Shown in pieces: positions 1 through 8,856 of a stretch of DNA of 34,258 nt. The notes beneath the pieces are model-generated. The model did not search any database. It worked only from the letters and a program-made list of their open reading frames with translations, and was not told the origin of the DNA. Source of the DNA: Bacteroidales bacterium (lineage in GTDB: Bacteria > Bacteroidota > Bacteroidia > Bacteroidales > Marinilabiliaceae); NCBI GenBank assembly GCA_024401395.1, contig JAKSLD010000030.1, forward strand, positions 1 to 34,258, written 5' to 3'. How positions within the stretch are numbered: the stretch's first letter is position 1; every line of letters starts with the position of its first letter. The position numbers were made by a program, and so were the translations under genes.

Positions 1-806
1 ATATTATCACGTATCAGTGAGAAGATGAATCCGGCATTGAAATTGTCTCCAGCCCCGATAGTGCTGATAGTCTTTATCGGTTTGATTGGCATCACAACCT
101 CCTCCTCTGTATTCGGTTTCAGTATAGTTGGTTCAGGGCCGCAAGTATATATCATCACCTTTGCTGCTCTAAGAGAAGTCCCTTGTTCATCGTAAATTTT
201 TTTATATATGGAGTTGTAGTTGCTCTCCTGATATACTATCTGGAAGTCCTCATTAGACCCTCGTACTATATCTGCGTAGGCAAAATTCTCTTCTATGTTT
301 GGCATTACGACATCACGCTCGTGTGCATGTGAAGCACGGAAATTGACATCATAATAGATAATGGCACCCTGCTTGTGAGCATAGTCTATAATTGACCTTA
401 CCTTCTGACGTATTACAGGGTTGATGGCATAATAGGACCCGAACAGAACTATATCATCCTTGTTTATCTCAGGCATAGCCATGGAAGCCTTGTCTTTGGG
501 ATGGTCTTTGTAGAATGTGTACTCTGCATCGTTCTTTTCATTAAGGAATGCCAGAGAAATATGGCTCTTGCCGTTGCGCTCTACGCAATTTGAGGATATG
601 CCGTTCTCCTCAAGGTACGAGCATACGATATTGCCCACTCTGTCATCTCCTGTTTCTGAGAGGAATAGCCCTTTCGTACCGCATCGACCCAAAGATATCA
701 TGCTGTTGAACGTACTACCCCCTGGAACTGCACTTACAGGCTTGTTGTTGCGGAATATTATATCGAAGACGGTCTCGCCTATGCCTATTACTTTTCTTGT
801 AGTCAT
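1..806 (-). CDS. PfkB-family carbohydrate kinase (fructokinase-like), 3' end cut by window
   Basis: Read on the minus strand from ATG at 806, the frame stays open for 268 codons to the window edge. The N-terminus has the sugar-binding signature of ribokinase/PfkB kinases (VPGGSTFNSMISLGRCG, about residues 26-42). Near the edge lies the second family signature, TIGAGDNFNAGF, whose GAGD aspartate is the catalytic base. The family phosphorylates sugars with ATP in the cytoplasm; Bacteroidota members with this N-terminus are usually called fructokinases, but the substrate cannot be read from sequence. Only the last few dozen residues are missing. The gene lies downstream of the DAP dehydrogenase gene but a strong terminator separates them, so it probably has its own promoter (TATCTTTG at 836-843). 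Confidence 0.88.
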   Translation of the reverse strand, partial: MTTRKVIGIGETVFDIIFRNNKPVSAVPGGSTFNSMISLGRCGTKGLFLSETGDDRVGNIVCSYLEENGISSNCVERNGKSHISLAFLNEKNDAEYTFYKDHPKDKASMAMPEINKDDIVLFGSYYAINPVIRQKVRSIIDYAHKQGAIIYYDVNFRASHAHERDVVMPNIEENFAYADIVRGSNEDFQIVYQESNYNSIYKKIYDEQGTSLRAAKVMIYTCGPEPTILKPNTEEEVVMPIKPIKTISTIGAGDNFNAGFIFSLIRDN

Positions 807-835
807 CTGAATGGATATTGTTTGATTATTCTCCC

Positions 836-843
836 CAAAGATA
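836..843 (-). promoter_or_regulatory. Candidate -7 box of the PfkB kinase gene
   Basis: Minus-strand TATCTTTG fits the Bacteroidota -7 consensus TAnnTTTG and lies 30 bp upstream of the kinase start, just after the upstream terminator. No clear -33 TTG was seen at 19-21 bp, so it is weak. Confidence 0.35.
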
Positions 844-848
844 TAAAA

Positions 849-890
849 AACAAAACGGTTCGGAACACATAATGTACTCCGAACCGCTTT
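849..890 (-). terminator. Intrinsic terminator after the DAP dehydrogenase gene
   Basis: A perfect 9-bp stem (CGGTTCGGA at 856-864, TCCGAACCG at 878-886) with a 13-nt loop. In the minus direction it is followed by TTTTGTTTTTT. It lies 25 bp past the stop of the DAP dehydrogenase gene and isolates it from the kinase gene. Confidence 0.85.
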
Positions 891-914
891 TATTTGCATT
901 TACCTGTTTCTGTC

Positions 915-1814
915 TTATACGAGGTGTGCGATGAGCTCCTCACGATCGCCTGGAAGCATATCGATAACAGGAATCTCAATCATTGTATAGCAACCTGGCT
1001 GCTGCTTCATAGATGCACGAGCTACATTTACGAGTACCTGTGCTGTAAGAGCAGGGTTGTTGATCTTCATGTTGAACTCGAAGAGCTGGTTGTGTGTCTT
1101 GCCTGATACACCCTTGCGAACGAGGTTTACGCCGTGACCTACATCGTTGAGCTCGTCAACGCTGTCAACCTTAAATACGTGTGTCTCGTCATTAGCGAAA
1201 TATGGGTCAGCCTTAATAGCCTTTGTAACCTCAGCCAAATCAGCACCCTCCTCAAGTTCTACGTATACCATACGACGGTGAATACCCTCGCCTACAGGAA
1301 TTGTCATTGAGAGAGCATCCTTAACACCAGCCTTAGAACGAACACATACAGAGTGACCCATAGAGCGACCAGGGCCGAAGTTTGTATATGACAAGCCCTT
1401 AGGCGCAAGGCTCTGCATCAATGTACGTACGATAGAGTCAGAACCTGGATCCCATCCTGCAGAGATAATCGAAACAGACTTGTGCTCCTTTGCTACAGGT
1501 GTGAGGCTGCGACGGAGGTCGAGAATAGAAGTGTGGATATCAAAGCTGTCTACTGTATTGATACCCATAGCGAGAATCTTCTTTGCATACTCCTCAACGC
1601 TACGTGTTGGTGTAGCGAGGATAGCAACATCTACCTTGCCGAGTTCCTCGATATTCTTTACTACCTTGTAGTTTGCCAATTCTGCTGGTTTGTCTGCATC
1701 TCCATTACGACGAACAACACCTGCAATCTCAAAATCTGGGGCAGCTTCGAGAGCCTCAATTGTGTAGCGGCCAATATTACCATAGCCAACTACTGCAGCG
1801 ATTATCTTGCTCAT
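915..1814 (-). CDS. ddh: meso-diaminopimelate D-dehydrogenase
   Basis: 299 residues, full length for the family. The N-terminus carries the Rossmann dinucleotide motif GYGNIGR (about residues 10-16). The rest matches Ddh throughout, including the substrate-domain stretch around FGPGRSMGHS and the C-terminal NPALTAQVLVNVARA region. The enzyme catalyses NADPH-dependent reversible amination of L-2-amino-6-oxopimelate to meso-DAP, a one-step route to the lysine and peptidoglycan precursor used by many Bacteroidales. It is cytoplasmic. The ATG at 1814 is the natural start because the Rossmann strand begins directly after it. It is a single-gene unit: a terminator follows, and the neighbour at 2004 is divergent. 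Confidence 0.95.
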   Translation of the reverse strand: MSKIIAAVVGYGNIGRYTIEALEAAPDFEIAGVVRRNGDADKPAELANYKVVKNIEELGKVDVAILATPTRSVEEYAKKILAMGINTVDSFDIHTSILDLRRSLTPVAKEHKSVSIISAGWDPGSDSIVRTLMQSLAPKGLSYTNFGPGRSMGHSVCVRSKAGVKDALSMTIPVGEGIHRRMVYVELEEGADLAEVTKAIKADPYFANDETHVFKVDSVDELNDVGHGVNLVRKGVSGKTHNQLFEFNMKINNPALTAQVLVNVARASMKQQPGCYTMIEIPVIDMLPGDREELIAHLV

Positions 1815-1844
1815 AAGTTTGTATGTTTTTCTTATTTATGAGTG

Positions 1845-1887
1845 CAAAAGTAACAATTATTCCATTTCAATGCTCATTTTTTGAGCA
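1845..1887 (-). promoter_or_regulatory. ddh promoter region: -7 box and short inverted repeat
   Basis: Minus-strand TACTTTTG (1845-1852) fits TAnnTTTG and lies 31 bp upstream of the ddh start. Immediately upstream is the inverted repeat TGCTCA-N5-TGAGCA (1871-1887), which lies about where the -33 region would be. That could make it an operator, but no regulator is identifiable. Confidence 0.4.
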
Positions 1888-2003
1888 AATTAATCAAAAA
1901 CGAGGTTCTAAATTACGATTTGTCATGAAAATTACGCAAAATACGTAATCGGTAACAATAATGTCTATAATTCGTATTACCAGTCAAACGGTATCGTCGC
2001 TGT

Positions 2004-5000
2004 ATGAAACTATTATTATTTATCATCTTATTTGTCTCTTTCGCCGCATATTGCAGTGCACAGTACAATAAATATGGTTCCCGTTTCATAAGGAACTATG
2101 AAGTGGACAATGATTCTGTGATTGTCAATCAGATGATTAACGTACACAAGGATAGTCGTGGCGTCTTGTTCCTCTCTCAAGCCGAATGTCTCATCGAATA
2201 TGACGGTACTTCTTTTCAATATGACAGGAATATCTGGCAGCCGACATTGGTTAAGAGTGACCCGCAAGATGGTACGTTATACATTGCTAATGGTAATGAC
2301 TTCGGGTATATCGAGTATAATTCCTACGGAAAGGGTAGCTTTCATTCTTTGAAATCGTTGATTGATGACGATTCTTATTTCTTGGACGACGGTATACACT
2401 TTAAGGGCGACTCTGTTTTCTTTTTTGGCAGGAATGCAATAATAGTCTACGATAAATCGTCTAATACTGTCTCACGGTGGTGTAATGGCACCCCTTTCAA
2501 TCGCGGGGTACTATTTGAGAATAATGTCTATGTGAGTGACAACAAGATGGTATATACGGCAGATCCAGACTCGTTGCACCCATACATCGATGTGGCTAAT
2601 AGCTTCCCTCTCCTTGATATGAGGAGAATTAAGGATAATGAGACTTTGCTGAGTATAAGCAACCGACTGGTAGTGACAAACGATGAGGATGGCTCTTATA
2701 GAGATATCAGACTTGGTGACTTCTCGGATAAATTGGGTAATTCTGGTCAGTATGATAAAATAGTGAAAGTCAATGATGATCTGTTCGCCCTGGCATCTAG
2801 AGGTTCGTCTGAGGTTGCAGCTGTCGCATTGTTTGATTCTGACTATAACCCGACAGAATATATCAATGTCTATAGCGGATATGCCGACAAGAGCGATTCG
2901 CACCTTGAATATGATTCCGTGCAGCATAAGATATGGGGAACGCATAGTACATTTTCCAGCATTAATATGAGTTCTCCTATCAGGGTGTTGTATGATGCCA
3001 CCAGCATCAATGGTACCATGACGTGCATGGGTACTGCTGTCAATGGGTTGTTCTTCGGTACTACTCAAGGAATCAACTATCGTTCTCAGGATGACAATAA
3101 ATTCTATTCCGTTAAGGCTCTGCCATCTGGAGAACTCGGTAGTGTATATAGTTCTGCTACATTTGTCTCTCCATACGACCACAAAAGGAGAAGTGTGATA
3201 GTGGCAGATGCGGGACTGTATACATTGGAGGATAGCAAAGAGATCTGCATGAATGAGGAGCCTGTCAACTACGTCATCCAGGATCCTTATGACCTCAAGA
3301 CTATATATGCTGCTACTTTCAATGTGGTTTTTGTATATACATTGCAACCCGACTTGACTTTGAAGGAGGTGAAGAAGGCACAGCTTGATAATGATATGTA
3401 CTTCGAGAGAATCTGGGTGACCAAGGATAAGATACTATGGCTCGAATGTCGTGATGATACGCAGCTTACCCGTTATAATGTAGCTTCTAATAAGTGGTCG
3501 ACATTCGAACTGCCAGAGAGAAGCGCTCGCTTTATGCTCGACGGTGAGATTGTATATGTAACGGAGGAAAACCAGCTGTATAGATTCAACACGGAGAAGG
3601 GCGATTTCGATTTGTGCGAGACGACTCGCTTCGAAAATGGAGGAGAATTGATATTCGTCAAGCCATACGGAGAGGGCTATTTCGTCGTAACGAATGATAC
3701 GTTTGGTTTCTACGCGAAGAGTGAGGAGGATTCTTCGTTGTATGAATTCATTCAAATGCCGACTTGCCAGTTGTGCGATAAAACTATCGTTGACATCTAT
3801 GCGGATGAAGCTGATTCTACTATCTATTTCTTCTCGAATAAGAATATCTACTCTTATCGTACCGACCCTCAGTTCCATAAATTGCGTGAGGATGTAAAAG
3901 CTCTTACGACCTACGACTACAACGCGCTGGTACGTCATGTGAGCTCTTCCGACAGCACTATATTCTACGGAACTTTCATCGATGAGAATGGTCACGTCTC
4001 ACTTCATCAATGTAAGAAGTATATTCTCTCTATTCCTTATAACTCGGCTAGTCTCACATTCAACTACACGGCAACGTGCTATGACATGGAGGAGAAGACG
4101 CAATTCTCATACTTCCTGGATGGATATAGCGACCAATGGAGCGAGTGGAGCACTAGCAGAACGACTAACTTTACAAACTTATGGGAAGGAACATATACTT
4201 TCCGTGTAAAGGCTAAGAATATCTTTGGCACTGAGAGCTCGGTCGGGGAATACACTTTCAGGGTTCTGCCTCCTTTCTATAGGAGTATCTGGGCTTATTT
4301 GATATACGCTGTCCTGGCATGTATTCTTATCAAGGTAATCGTCGATCTCTATTCAAAGAAGCTCAAGAGGGAGAATGAGCGACTGGAGGAACTGGTGGAC
4401 GAAAGAACGGAGATTATTCGTCAGCGCGATAATGAGATACTTAGCAACATCAATTATGCCAGCTACATCCAGCACGCAGCACTGACACCGAAGGATAAGT
4501 TGTCCATAATATTCCCTGAGCATTTTATTATGTATAGACCGCACTCTATCGTGAGCGGTGATTTCTATATCGTGACGTCTTTCGGCACTAAGAAGATATG
4601 TATAGTGGGTGATTGTACTGGTCATGGCGTATCCGGAGGATTCCTGAGTATGCTTGGTATGTCGTTCTTCCGTCAGATAGTTGCTTCAACCCAGACGCCG
4701 TCTGAGATACTGCTGGAAATGAGGTCGCACATTATAGAGAACTTGCATCAGGGTAGTGAGACTGTCCATAACCAGGATGGTATGGATGCGTCTGTATATG
4801 TCATCGACACCATGACAAATACGCTCGAGTTCGCAGGCGCAAATAGCCGACTTCTCATAGTGCACGAAGGTGTGTTAGAGGAACTTAAGGGTGATAAGAT
4901 GCCGGTAAGTACCCATTTCGTACATGGCGACAATGAGTATACCAACAATACATTCCAACTCTCGACTGGGGATATGATATATACCTTCAGCGATGGTTAT

Positions 5001-5183
5001 ATTGACCAATTCGGAGGCCCGGATAATAAGAAATTCAAGATGTCTCGCTTCCGTGAGCTGATTCTCTCTATTGCCGATAAGGAGTTGGACGAACAGAGTG
5101 AGATTGTCAATAAGACATTCGACGAGTTCAAGGGAGACAGACCTCAGACCGATGACGTGGTTGTCATGGGTGTAAGGGTGTAA
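2004..5183 (+). CDS. Beta-propeller sensor with Y_Y_Y domain and cytoplasmic SpoIIE-type PP2C phosphatase (copy 1)
   Basis: 1059 residues. A signal peptide (about 1-19) precedes a long region of propeller-like repeats (about 20-690) resembling the sensor part of Bacteroidota hybrid two-component systems. A Y_Y_Y immunoglobulin-like domain (about 695-755) follows, then one transmembrane helix (about 761-783), a charged coiled coil (about 784-825) and a SpoIIE/PP2C phosphatase domain (about 835-1059). Metal-binding aspartates of the PP2C fold are visible in SGDFY, GDCTGHG, SDGY and TDDVVV. The likely role is to sense an extracytoplasmic ligand and control a serine/threonine phosphatase inside. 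There is no histidine kinase or receiver domain. No anti-sigma antagonist gene is adjacent, so the target is unknown. The paralog at 5291 follows on the same strand. Confidence 0.9.
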   Translation: MKLLLFIILFVSFAAYCSAQYNKYGSRFIRNYEVDNDSVIVNQMINVHKDSRGVLFLSQAECLIEYDGTSFQYDRNIWQPTLVKSDPQDGTLYIANGNDFGYIEYNSYGKGSFHSLKSLIDDDSYFLDDGIHFKGDSVFFFGRNAIIVYDKSSNTVSRWCNGTPFNRGVLFENNVYVSDNKMVYTADPDSLHPYIDVANSFPLLDMRRIKDNETLLSISNRLVVTNDEDGSYRDIRLGDFSDKLGNSGQYDKIVKVNDDLFALASRGSSEVAAVALFDSDYNPTEYINVYSGYADKSDSHLEYDSVQHKIWGTHSTFSSINMSSPIRVLYDATSINGTMTCMGTAVNGLFFGTTQGINYRSQDDNKFYSVKALPSGELGSVYSSATFVSPYDHKRRSVIVADAGLYTLEDSKEICMNEEPVNYVIQDPYDLKTIYAATFNVVFVYTLQPDLTLKEVKKAQLDNDMYFERIWVTKDKILWLECRDDTQLTRYNVASNKWSTFELPERSARFMLDGEIVYVTEENQLYRFNTEKGDFDLCETTRFENGGELIFVKPYGEGYFVVTNDTFGFYAKSEEDSSLYEFIQMPTCQLCDKTIVDIYADEADSTIYFFSNKNIYSYRTDPQFHKLREDVKALTTYDYNALVRHVSSSDSTIFYGTFIDENGHVSLHQCKKYILSIPYNSASLTFNYTATCYDMEEKTQFSYFLDGYSDQWSEWSTSRTTNFTNLWEGTYTFRVKAKNIFGTESSVGEYTFRVLPPFYRSIWAYLIYAVLACILIKVIVDLYSKKLKRENERLEELVDERTEIIRQRDNEILSNINYASYIQHAALTPKDKLSIIFPEHFIMYRPHSIVSGDFYIVTSFGTKKICIVGDCTGHGVSGGFLSMLGMSFFRQIVASTQTPSEILLEMRSHIIENLHQGSETVHNQDGMDASVYVIDTMTNTLEFAGANSRLLIVHEGVLEELKGDKMPVSTHFVHGDNEYTNNTFQLSTGDMIYTFSDGYIDQFGGPDNKKFKMSRFRELILSIADKELDEQSEIVNKTFDEFKGDRPQTDDVVVMGVRV

Positions 5184-5210
5184 TTCCTAGAAAATACGTG
5201 TTTTTACTGA

Positions 5211-5240
5211 TTGTAACGATAGCGTTATTGAGTAATTTTG
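5211..5240 (+). promoter_or_regulatory. Promoter of the second sensor-phosphatase gene
   Basis: TTG (5211-5213), 19 bp, TAATTTTG (5233-5240): an exact match to the Bacteroidota housekeeping promoter. It lies in the 107-bp gap between the paralogs and 50 bp before the second start, so copy 2 can be expressed independently of copy 1. Confidence 0.7.
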
Positions 5241-5290
5241 AACATCGCAACAAGATGTTCGTAAAAGCTATTATATAACGCATTATCTCA

Positions 5291-8200
5291 ATGAGGTTCC
5301 TAATCCTACTATTCATCATATTGCCTCTATTGCCTTTGCTCGCGAATGCTCAATACAATAAGCGAGGCAGTAGGCTCACTCGTTCATATACATTTACCAG
5401 AGATAAATTTGAGCATAGGCAATTTGTAATGTCTGCCCAGGATAATCGTGGTATAATGTATTTCGCAAATATTTCCAAACTCGCTGAGTATGACGGTAAT
5501 GACTGGAGAATAATTGAAGGGTTGGATTTGCCTCAGACTATTGCTTGTGACCCTTTCGATGGTCGTGTATATGCGTCGTCAACTGAGGATTTTGGATATA
5601 TCACTGCCGATAAGTCGGGCAAAAGTGTATATGTTTCTCTCAGGGATCTTCTTCCTGATAGTACGAATGTCGGTGTAGGCTTTAAATTGGAATTCTCAGA
5701 GGAGAGCGTATTCTTCATCGGCCTGTCGGATGTCATTGAGTATCACAAAGCAACAAATACTGCAGAGAAAGTCAATATCTTCGGTATAGCTCACGATTAC
5801 TTTGAAGGTAATCTGTATGGCTCCTTTAGAGGGAAAAGTGTCGGACTGGAGAAGAGGGATACTTTTGAATTCACGCCATATAAACTGACGGGCGTAGGTG
5901 AGATTCTCCTGGAGTTGTTCCGTCTGGATGAGGATAATATTCTCATGACTCTGGGCTCTAATATGAAGAAATACAATGAAAAGACTGGCTCTTTTACTAC
6001 TGTACCTATTGGTGATTTCTCCGCTAAGCTTGGAATGTCGGGTCAGTTGGATAAGATTATTCGTCTTAAAGATAACAAGTTCGCAATTTCCACAAGGGGT
6101 GCCATGCCGTTGGGCGCATACGCAATTACTGATTCGACTTTCGCAGTGCAGGAGTATCTCGGCTCGCATAGTGGTCTGAGCGAGAACTTCGCCACTTCTT
6201 CTTTCCTCAGTGAGCAGGATGGTTTGCTGTGGACAACGGATTTGGGTATATCGACAATCAATACTAATTCGCCTATACGTATTATTAGCTATCCTTCCGA
6301 GATTCAGGGTTCTATTACTTGGCTCGAAGAGGGCGCCTGCCTTTATGCCGGGACAACAGATGGTATGTTCCGACGCACAGTAGGAGATGAGGGGTTCTAC
6401 CAATTCAAGAAAATGCAGCAGGATAACAATACAGGTGTTGTATACTCGATGAATAGCTTTACCAATCCGTTCACTGGCGAAAAAGGAGCAATAGCGTTTG
6501 CAGATGGTGGTATATACATTCCTGTTAAGGGTAAATCGGTGTGTATCAATAATAGGTACAAATCTGTCGGTTCCCAGAGTTCTGTCGACCCTACAATCAT
6601 ATATTGCAGCTCGGAATATATCATAGAGGAGCACAGACTTTCTCCCGACTATAAGACTAAATTGATCAATAAGTACACTCTGCCTGTTTCAGCCATTCCT
6701 GCTGCCTATGGTGATGACGGACAATATCTTTGGTGTACAACGTACGACGGTAATGTATACAGGGTCGATACTAAGGCTAACAAAACATATACCTACGATG
6801 TCAGTGAAGGAGACAAGGTTTTTATGGCTGATAAGAGGCCTATTATCTTCACCGTGGATGGCGATATCGTAAAGCCTGATGCTAATTTTGAGTTTACTGA
6901 CACTATTCACACTTCGCTGCAGGATAACTCGGCTGAGATATTCAATAGCTATGGTAAGGGCTATTTGCTCTTCAACCATTCTAATGGTCTTGGTTTCCTT
7001 ATACCAAAGGATGGTCACAACGATGAACTTGAATATCTTGATATCCCGGATGTCGAACTGTTCGATCTCTCTTCTCCTTGTTTGAGCTTGAATGAGGCCG
7101 ACTCGACTATCTACTTTAGCGACGACAAGGGTGTTTACGCATATCGTACAGATCCTGATTTTCACATGTTGCGTGAGGACTCGAAACGTCAGCGCTATTC
7201 TTTCAATGCTGTAATCAGAGATGTCCATATCAAGGACTCGCTGCTTTTTGCAGGTAACCATACAGACAGGGATGGAAACTTCACGCTGACTCAGCCTTCT
7301 GAGAATATCCCGACAATTGAGTATTCTATGGGCGACCTTACCTTCGGCTTCTCAGCGACTTGCTACGAACAGGAGGCTAAGACTCAGTTCTCTTTCTATC
7401 TTGATGGCGTGTCCGATTCTTGGAGCGAGTGGAGTACAAATCATACTACCAACTTTACAAATCTGTTCGAAGGCAGGTACACTTTCCGTGTGAAGGCTAG
7501 AAATATCCATGGCAAGGAGAGTTCTGTCGCCGAATATTCTTTTGTGATTCTCCCTCCGTTCTATCGTTCGGTATGGGCCTATCTGCTCTATACCGCTTTG
7601 CTGGGTCTCATTATATATGAGGCAATGATTATCTATGGTAAGAGACTGAAGAGGGAGAATGAGCGACTGGAGCAGCTGGTTGATGAGCGAACTGATATTA
7701 TCCGTAAACGAGATAATGAGATTCTCTCTAATATTAAATACGCTAGCTACATACAGAATGCTGCATTGACGCCTAAGGATAAGATTGCTATCATCTTCCC
7801 TGAGCACTTCATAATGTACAGGCCTCACAGTATAGTAAGTGGCGACTTCTATCTTGTGACGTCTTTCGGTACAAAGAAGATCTGCATCGTGGGCGACTGT
7901 ACTGGTCATGGCGTTTCTGGTGGATTCTTGAGTATGCTGGGAATGTCGTTCTTCCGTCAGATCGTGACGTCTACTCAGGTGCCTTCTGAGATTCTCCATG
8001 AGATGCGTTGCCATATCATCGAGAATCTTCATCAGGGAGAGGAGACAACAAATAATCAGGATGGTATGGACGCTTCTGTATATGTTATAGATAGTGTGGC
8101 TAACCATCTTGAGTTCGCCGGTGCTAATAGCCGACTGGTGATTGTTCACGAAGGTAAACTCGTCGAACTGAAGGGCGACAAGATGCCGGTAAGTGCCCAT

Positions 8201-8470
8201 TTCGCTCACGGACAGGATGATATTTATACCAATAATTCGTTCGACCTCTCTCCAGGTGATATGGTATATACGTTCAGCGATGGCTATATCGACCAGTTCG
8301 GTGGTCCCGACTATAAGAAGTTCAAGATGTCTCGCTTCCGCGATTTGCTGGTTTCTATTGCCGATAAGCCACTCAGTGAGCAGAGCGAAATAGTCAATCG
8401 TACTTTCGACGAATTCAAAGGCAATAATCCTCAGACAGACGACGTCGTCGTTATGGGCGTCCGTATCTGA
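5291..8470 (+). CDS. Beta-propeller sensor with Y_Y_Y domain and cytoplasmic SpoIIE-type PP2C phosphatase (copy 2)
   Basis: 1059 residues, the same length and domain order as the preceding gene: signal peptide (about 1-20), propeller region, Y_Y_Y domain ending at about 754, transmembrane helix (about 760-782), coiled coil, SpoIIE phosphatase with all metal-binding aspartates (SGDFY, GDCTGHG, SDGY, TDDVVV). From about residue 755 to the end the two proteins are nearly identical, with mostly conservative substitutions. The propeller parts are clearly related but much more divergent. This pattern fits tandem duplication followed by change in what is sensed while the output is kept. It has its own promoter at 5211-5240. 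No terminator was recognised downstream. Confidence 0.9.
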   Translation: MRFLILLFIILPLLPLLANAQYNKRGSRLTRSYTFTRDKFEHRQFVMSAQDNRGIMYFANISKLAEYDGNDWRIIEGLDLPQTIACDPFDGRVYASSTEDFGYITADKSGKSVYVSLRDLLPDSTNVGVGFKLEFSEESVFFIGLSDVIEYHKATNTAEKVNIFGIAHDYFEGNLYGSFRGKSVGLEKRDTFEFTPYKLTGVGEILLELFRLDEDNILMTLGSNMKKYNEKTGSFTTVPIGDFSAKLGMSGQLDKIIRLKDNKFAISTRGAMPLGAYAITDSTFAVQEYLGSHSGLSENFATSSFLSEQDGLLWTTDLGISTINTNSPIRIISYPSEIQGSITWLEEGACLYAGTTDGMFRRTVGDEGFYQFKKMQQDNNTGVVYSMNSFTNPFTGEKGAIAFADGGIYIPVKGKSVCINNRYKSVGSQSSVDPTIIYCSSEYIIEEHRLSPDYKTKLINKYTLPVSAIPAAYGDDGQYLWCTTYDGNVYRVDTKANKTYTYDVSEGDKVFMADKRPIIFTVDGDIVKPDANFEFTDTIHTSLQDNSAEIFNSYGKGYLLFNHSNGLGFLIPKDGHNDELEYLDIPDVELFDLSSPCLSLNEADSTIYFSDDKGVYAYRTDPDFHMLREDSKRQRYSFNAVIRDVHIKDSLLFAGNHTDRDGNFTLTQPSENIPTIEYSMGDLTFGFSATCYEQEAKTQFSFYLDGVSDSWSEWSTNHTTNFTNLFEGRYTFRVKARNIHGKESSVAEYSFVILPPFYRSVWAYLLYTALLGLIIYEAMIIYGKRLKRENERLEQLVDERTDIIRKRDNEILSNIKYASYIQNAALTPKDKIAIIFPEHFIMYRPHSIVSGDFYLVTSFGTKKICIVGDCTGHGVSGGFLSMLGMSFFRQIVTSTQVPSEILHEMRCHIIENLHQGEETTNNQDGMDASVYVIDSVANHLEFAGANSRLVIVHEGKLVELKGDKMPVSAHFAHGQDDIYTNNSFDLSPGDMVYTFSDGYIDQFGGPDYKKFKMSRFRDLLVSIADKPLSEQSEIVNRTFDEFKGNNPQTDDVVVMGVRI

Positions 8471-8856
8471 TTTGATTATTGTTCTTGTATACTTTCGTTG
8501 TTGTTCATCGTGTCTCGATACCAGACTAGACAAAATACCTTCTACGATTCTTGTATGGACACGTAGCACCAGTCAGTTTGCAATTTGTACAAATTGTATC
8601 CTCCCAATGTGAGCAGAGGATTGGGTCGAGCGTATTCATGTGAGGCTCTTTCTCTTGTTTTCATTTCTCGCTATTCATAGCGCAAATAATTAATGATTAG
8701 CAAACAATACATCGAAGATGACAATGGACCCTATAATATCTATTCTCATATATCTAGACCTATAGGTCAAAAACAAAAAACCACACAAATCTGTACGAGC
8801 AATAAAAATAATCCCTATATTCGCTCCATCAAAAGTATAAATTAATTAACCAGAGC
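8471..8856. other. Gene-free 386-bp stretch with two perfect palindromes
   Basis: No credible reading frame was seen. It contains a perfect 16-bp palindrome (CAATTTGT|ACAAATTG, 8581-8596) and a perfect 12-bp palindrome (GACCTATAGGTC, 8757-8768). The 3' half is AT-rich and leads into the Rpn-like gene. No consensus promoter for that gene was found. Confidence 0.6.

Noticed and set aside
1931-1949. Inverted repeat ATTACG-N7-CGTAAT upstream of the first sensor gene
   Set aside because: It is short and AT-rich, and no consensus promoter could be placed near it, so it is not listed as an operator.
7352-8569. 405-codon open frame on the minus strand
   Set aside because: It is antisense to the phosphatase domain of the second sensor, whose frame is clearly coding. 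The antisense translation has no domain and comes from the codon pattern of the real gene.
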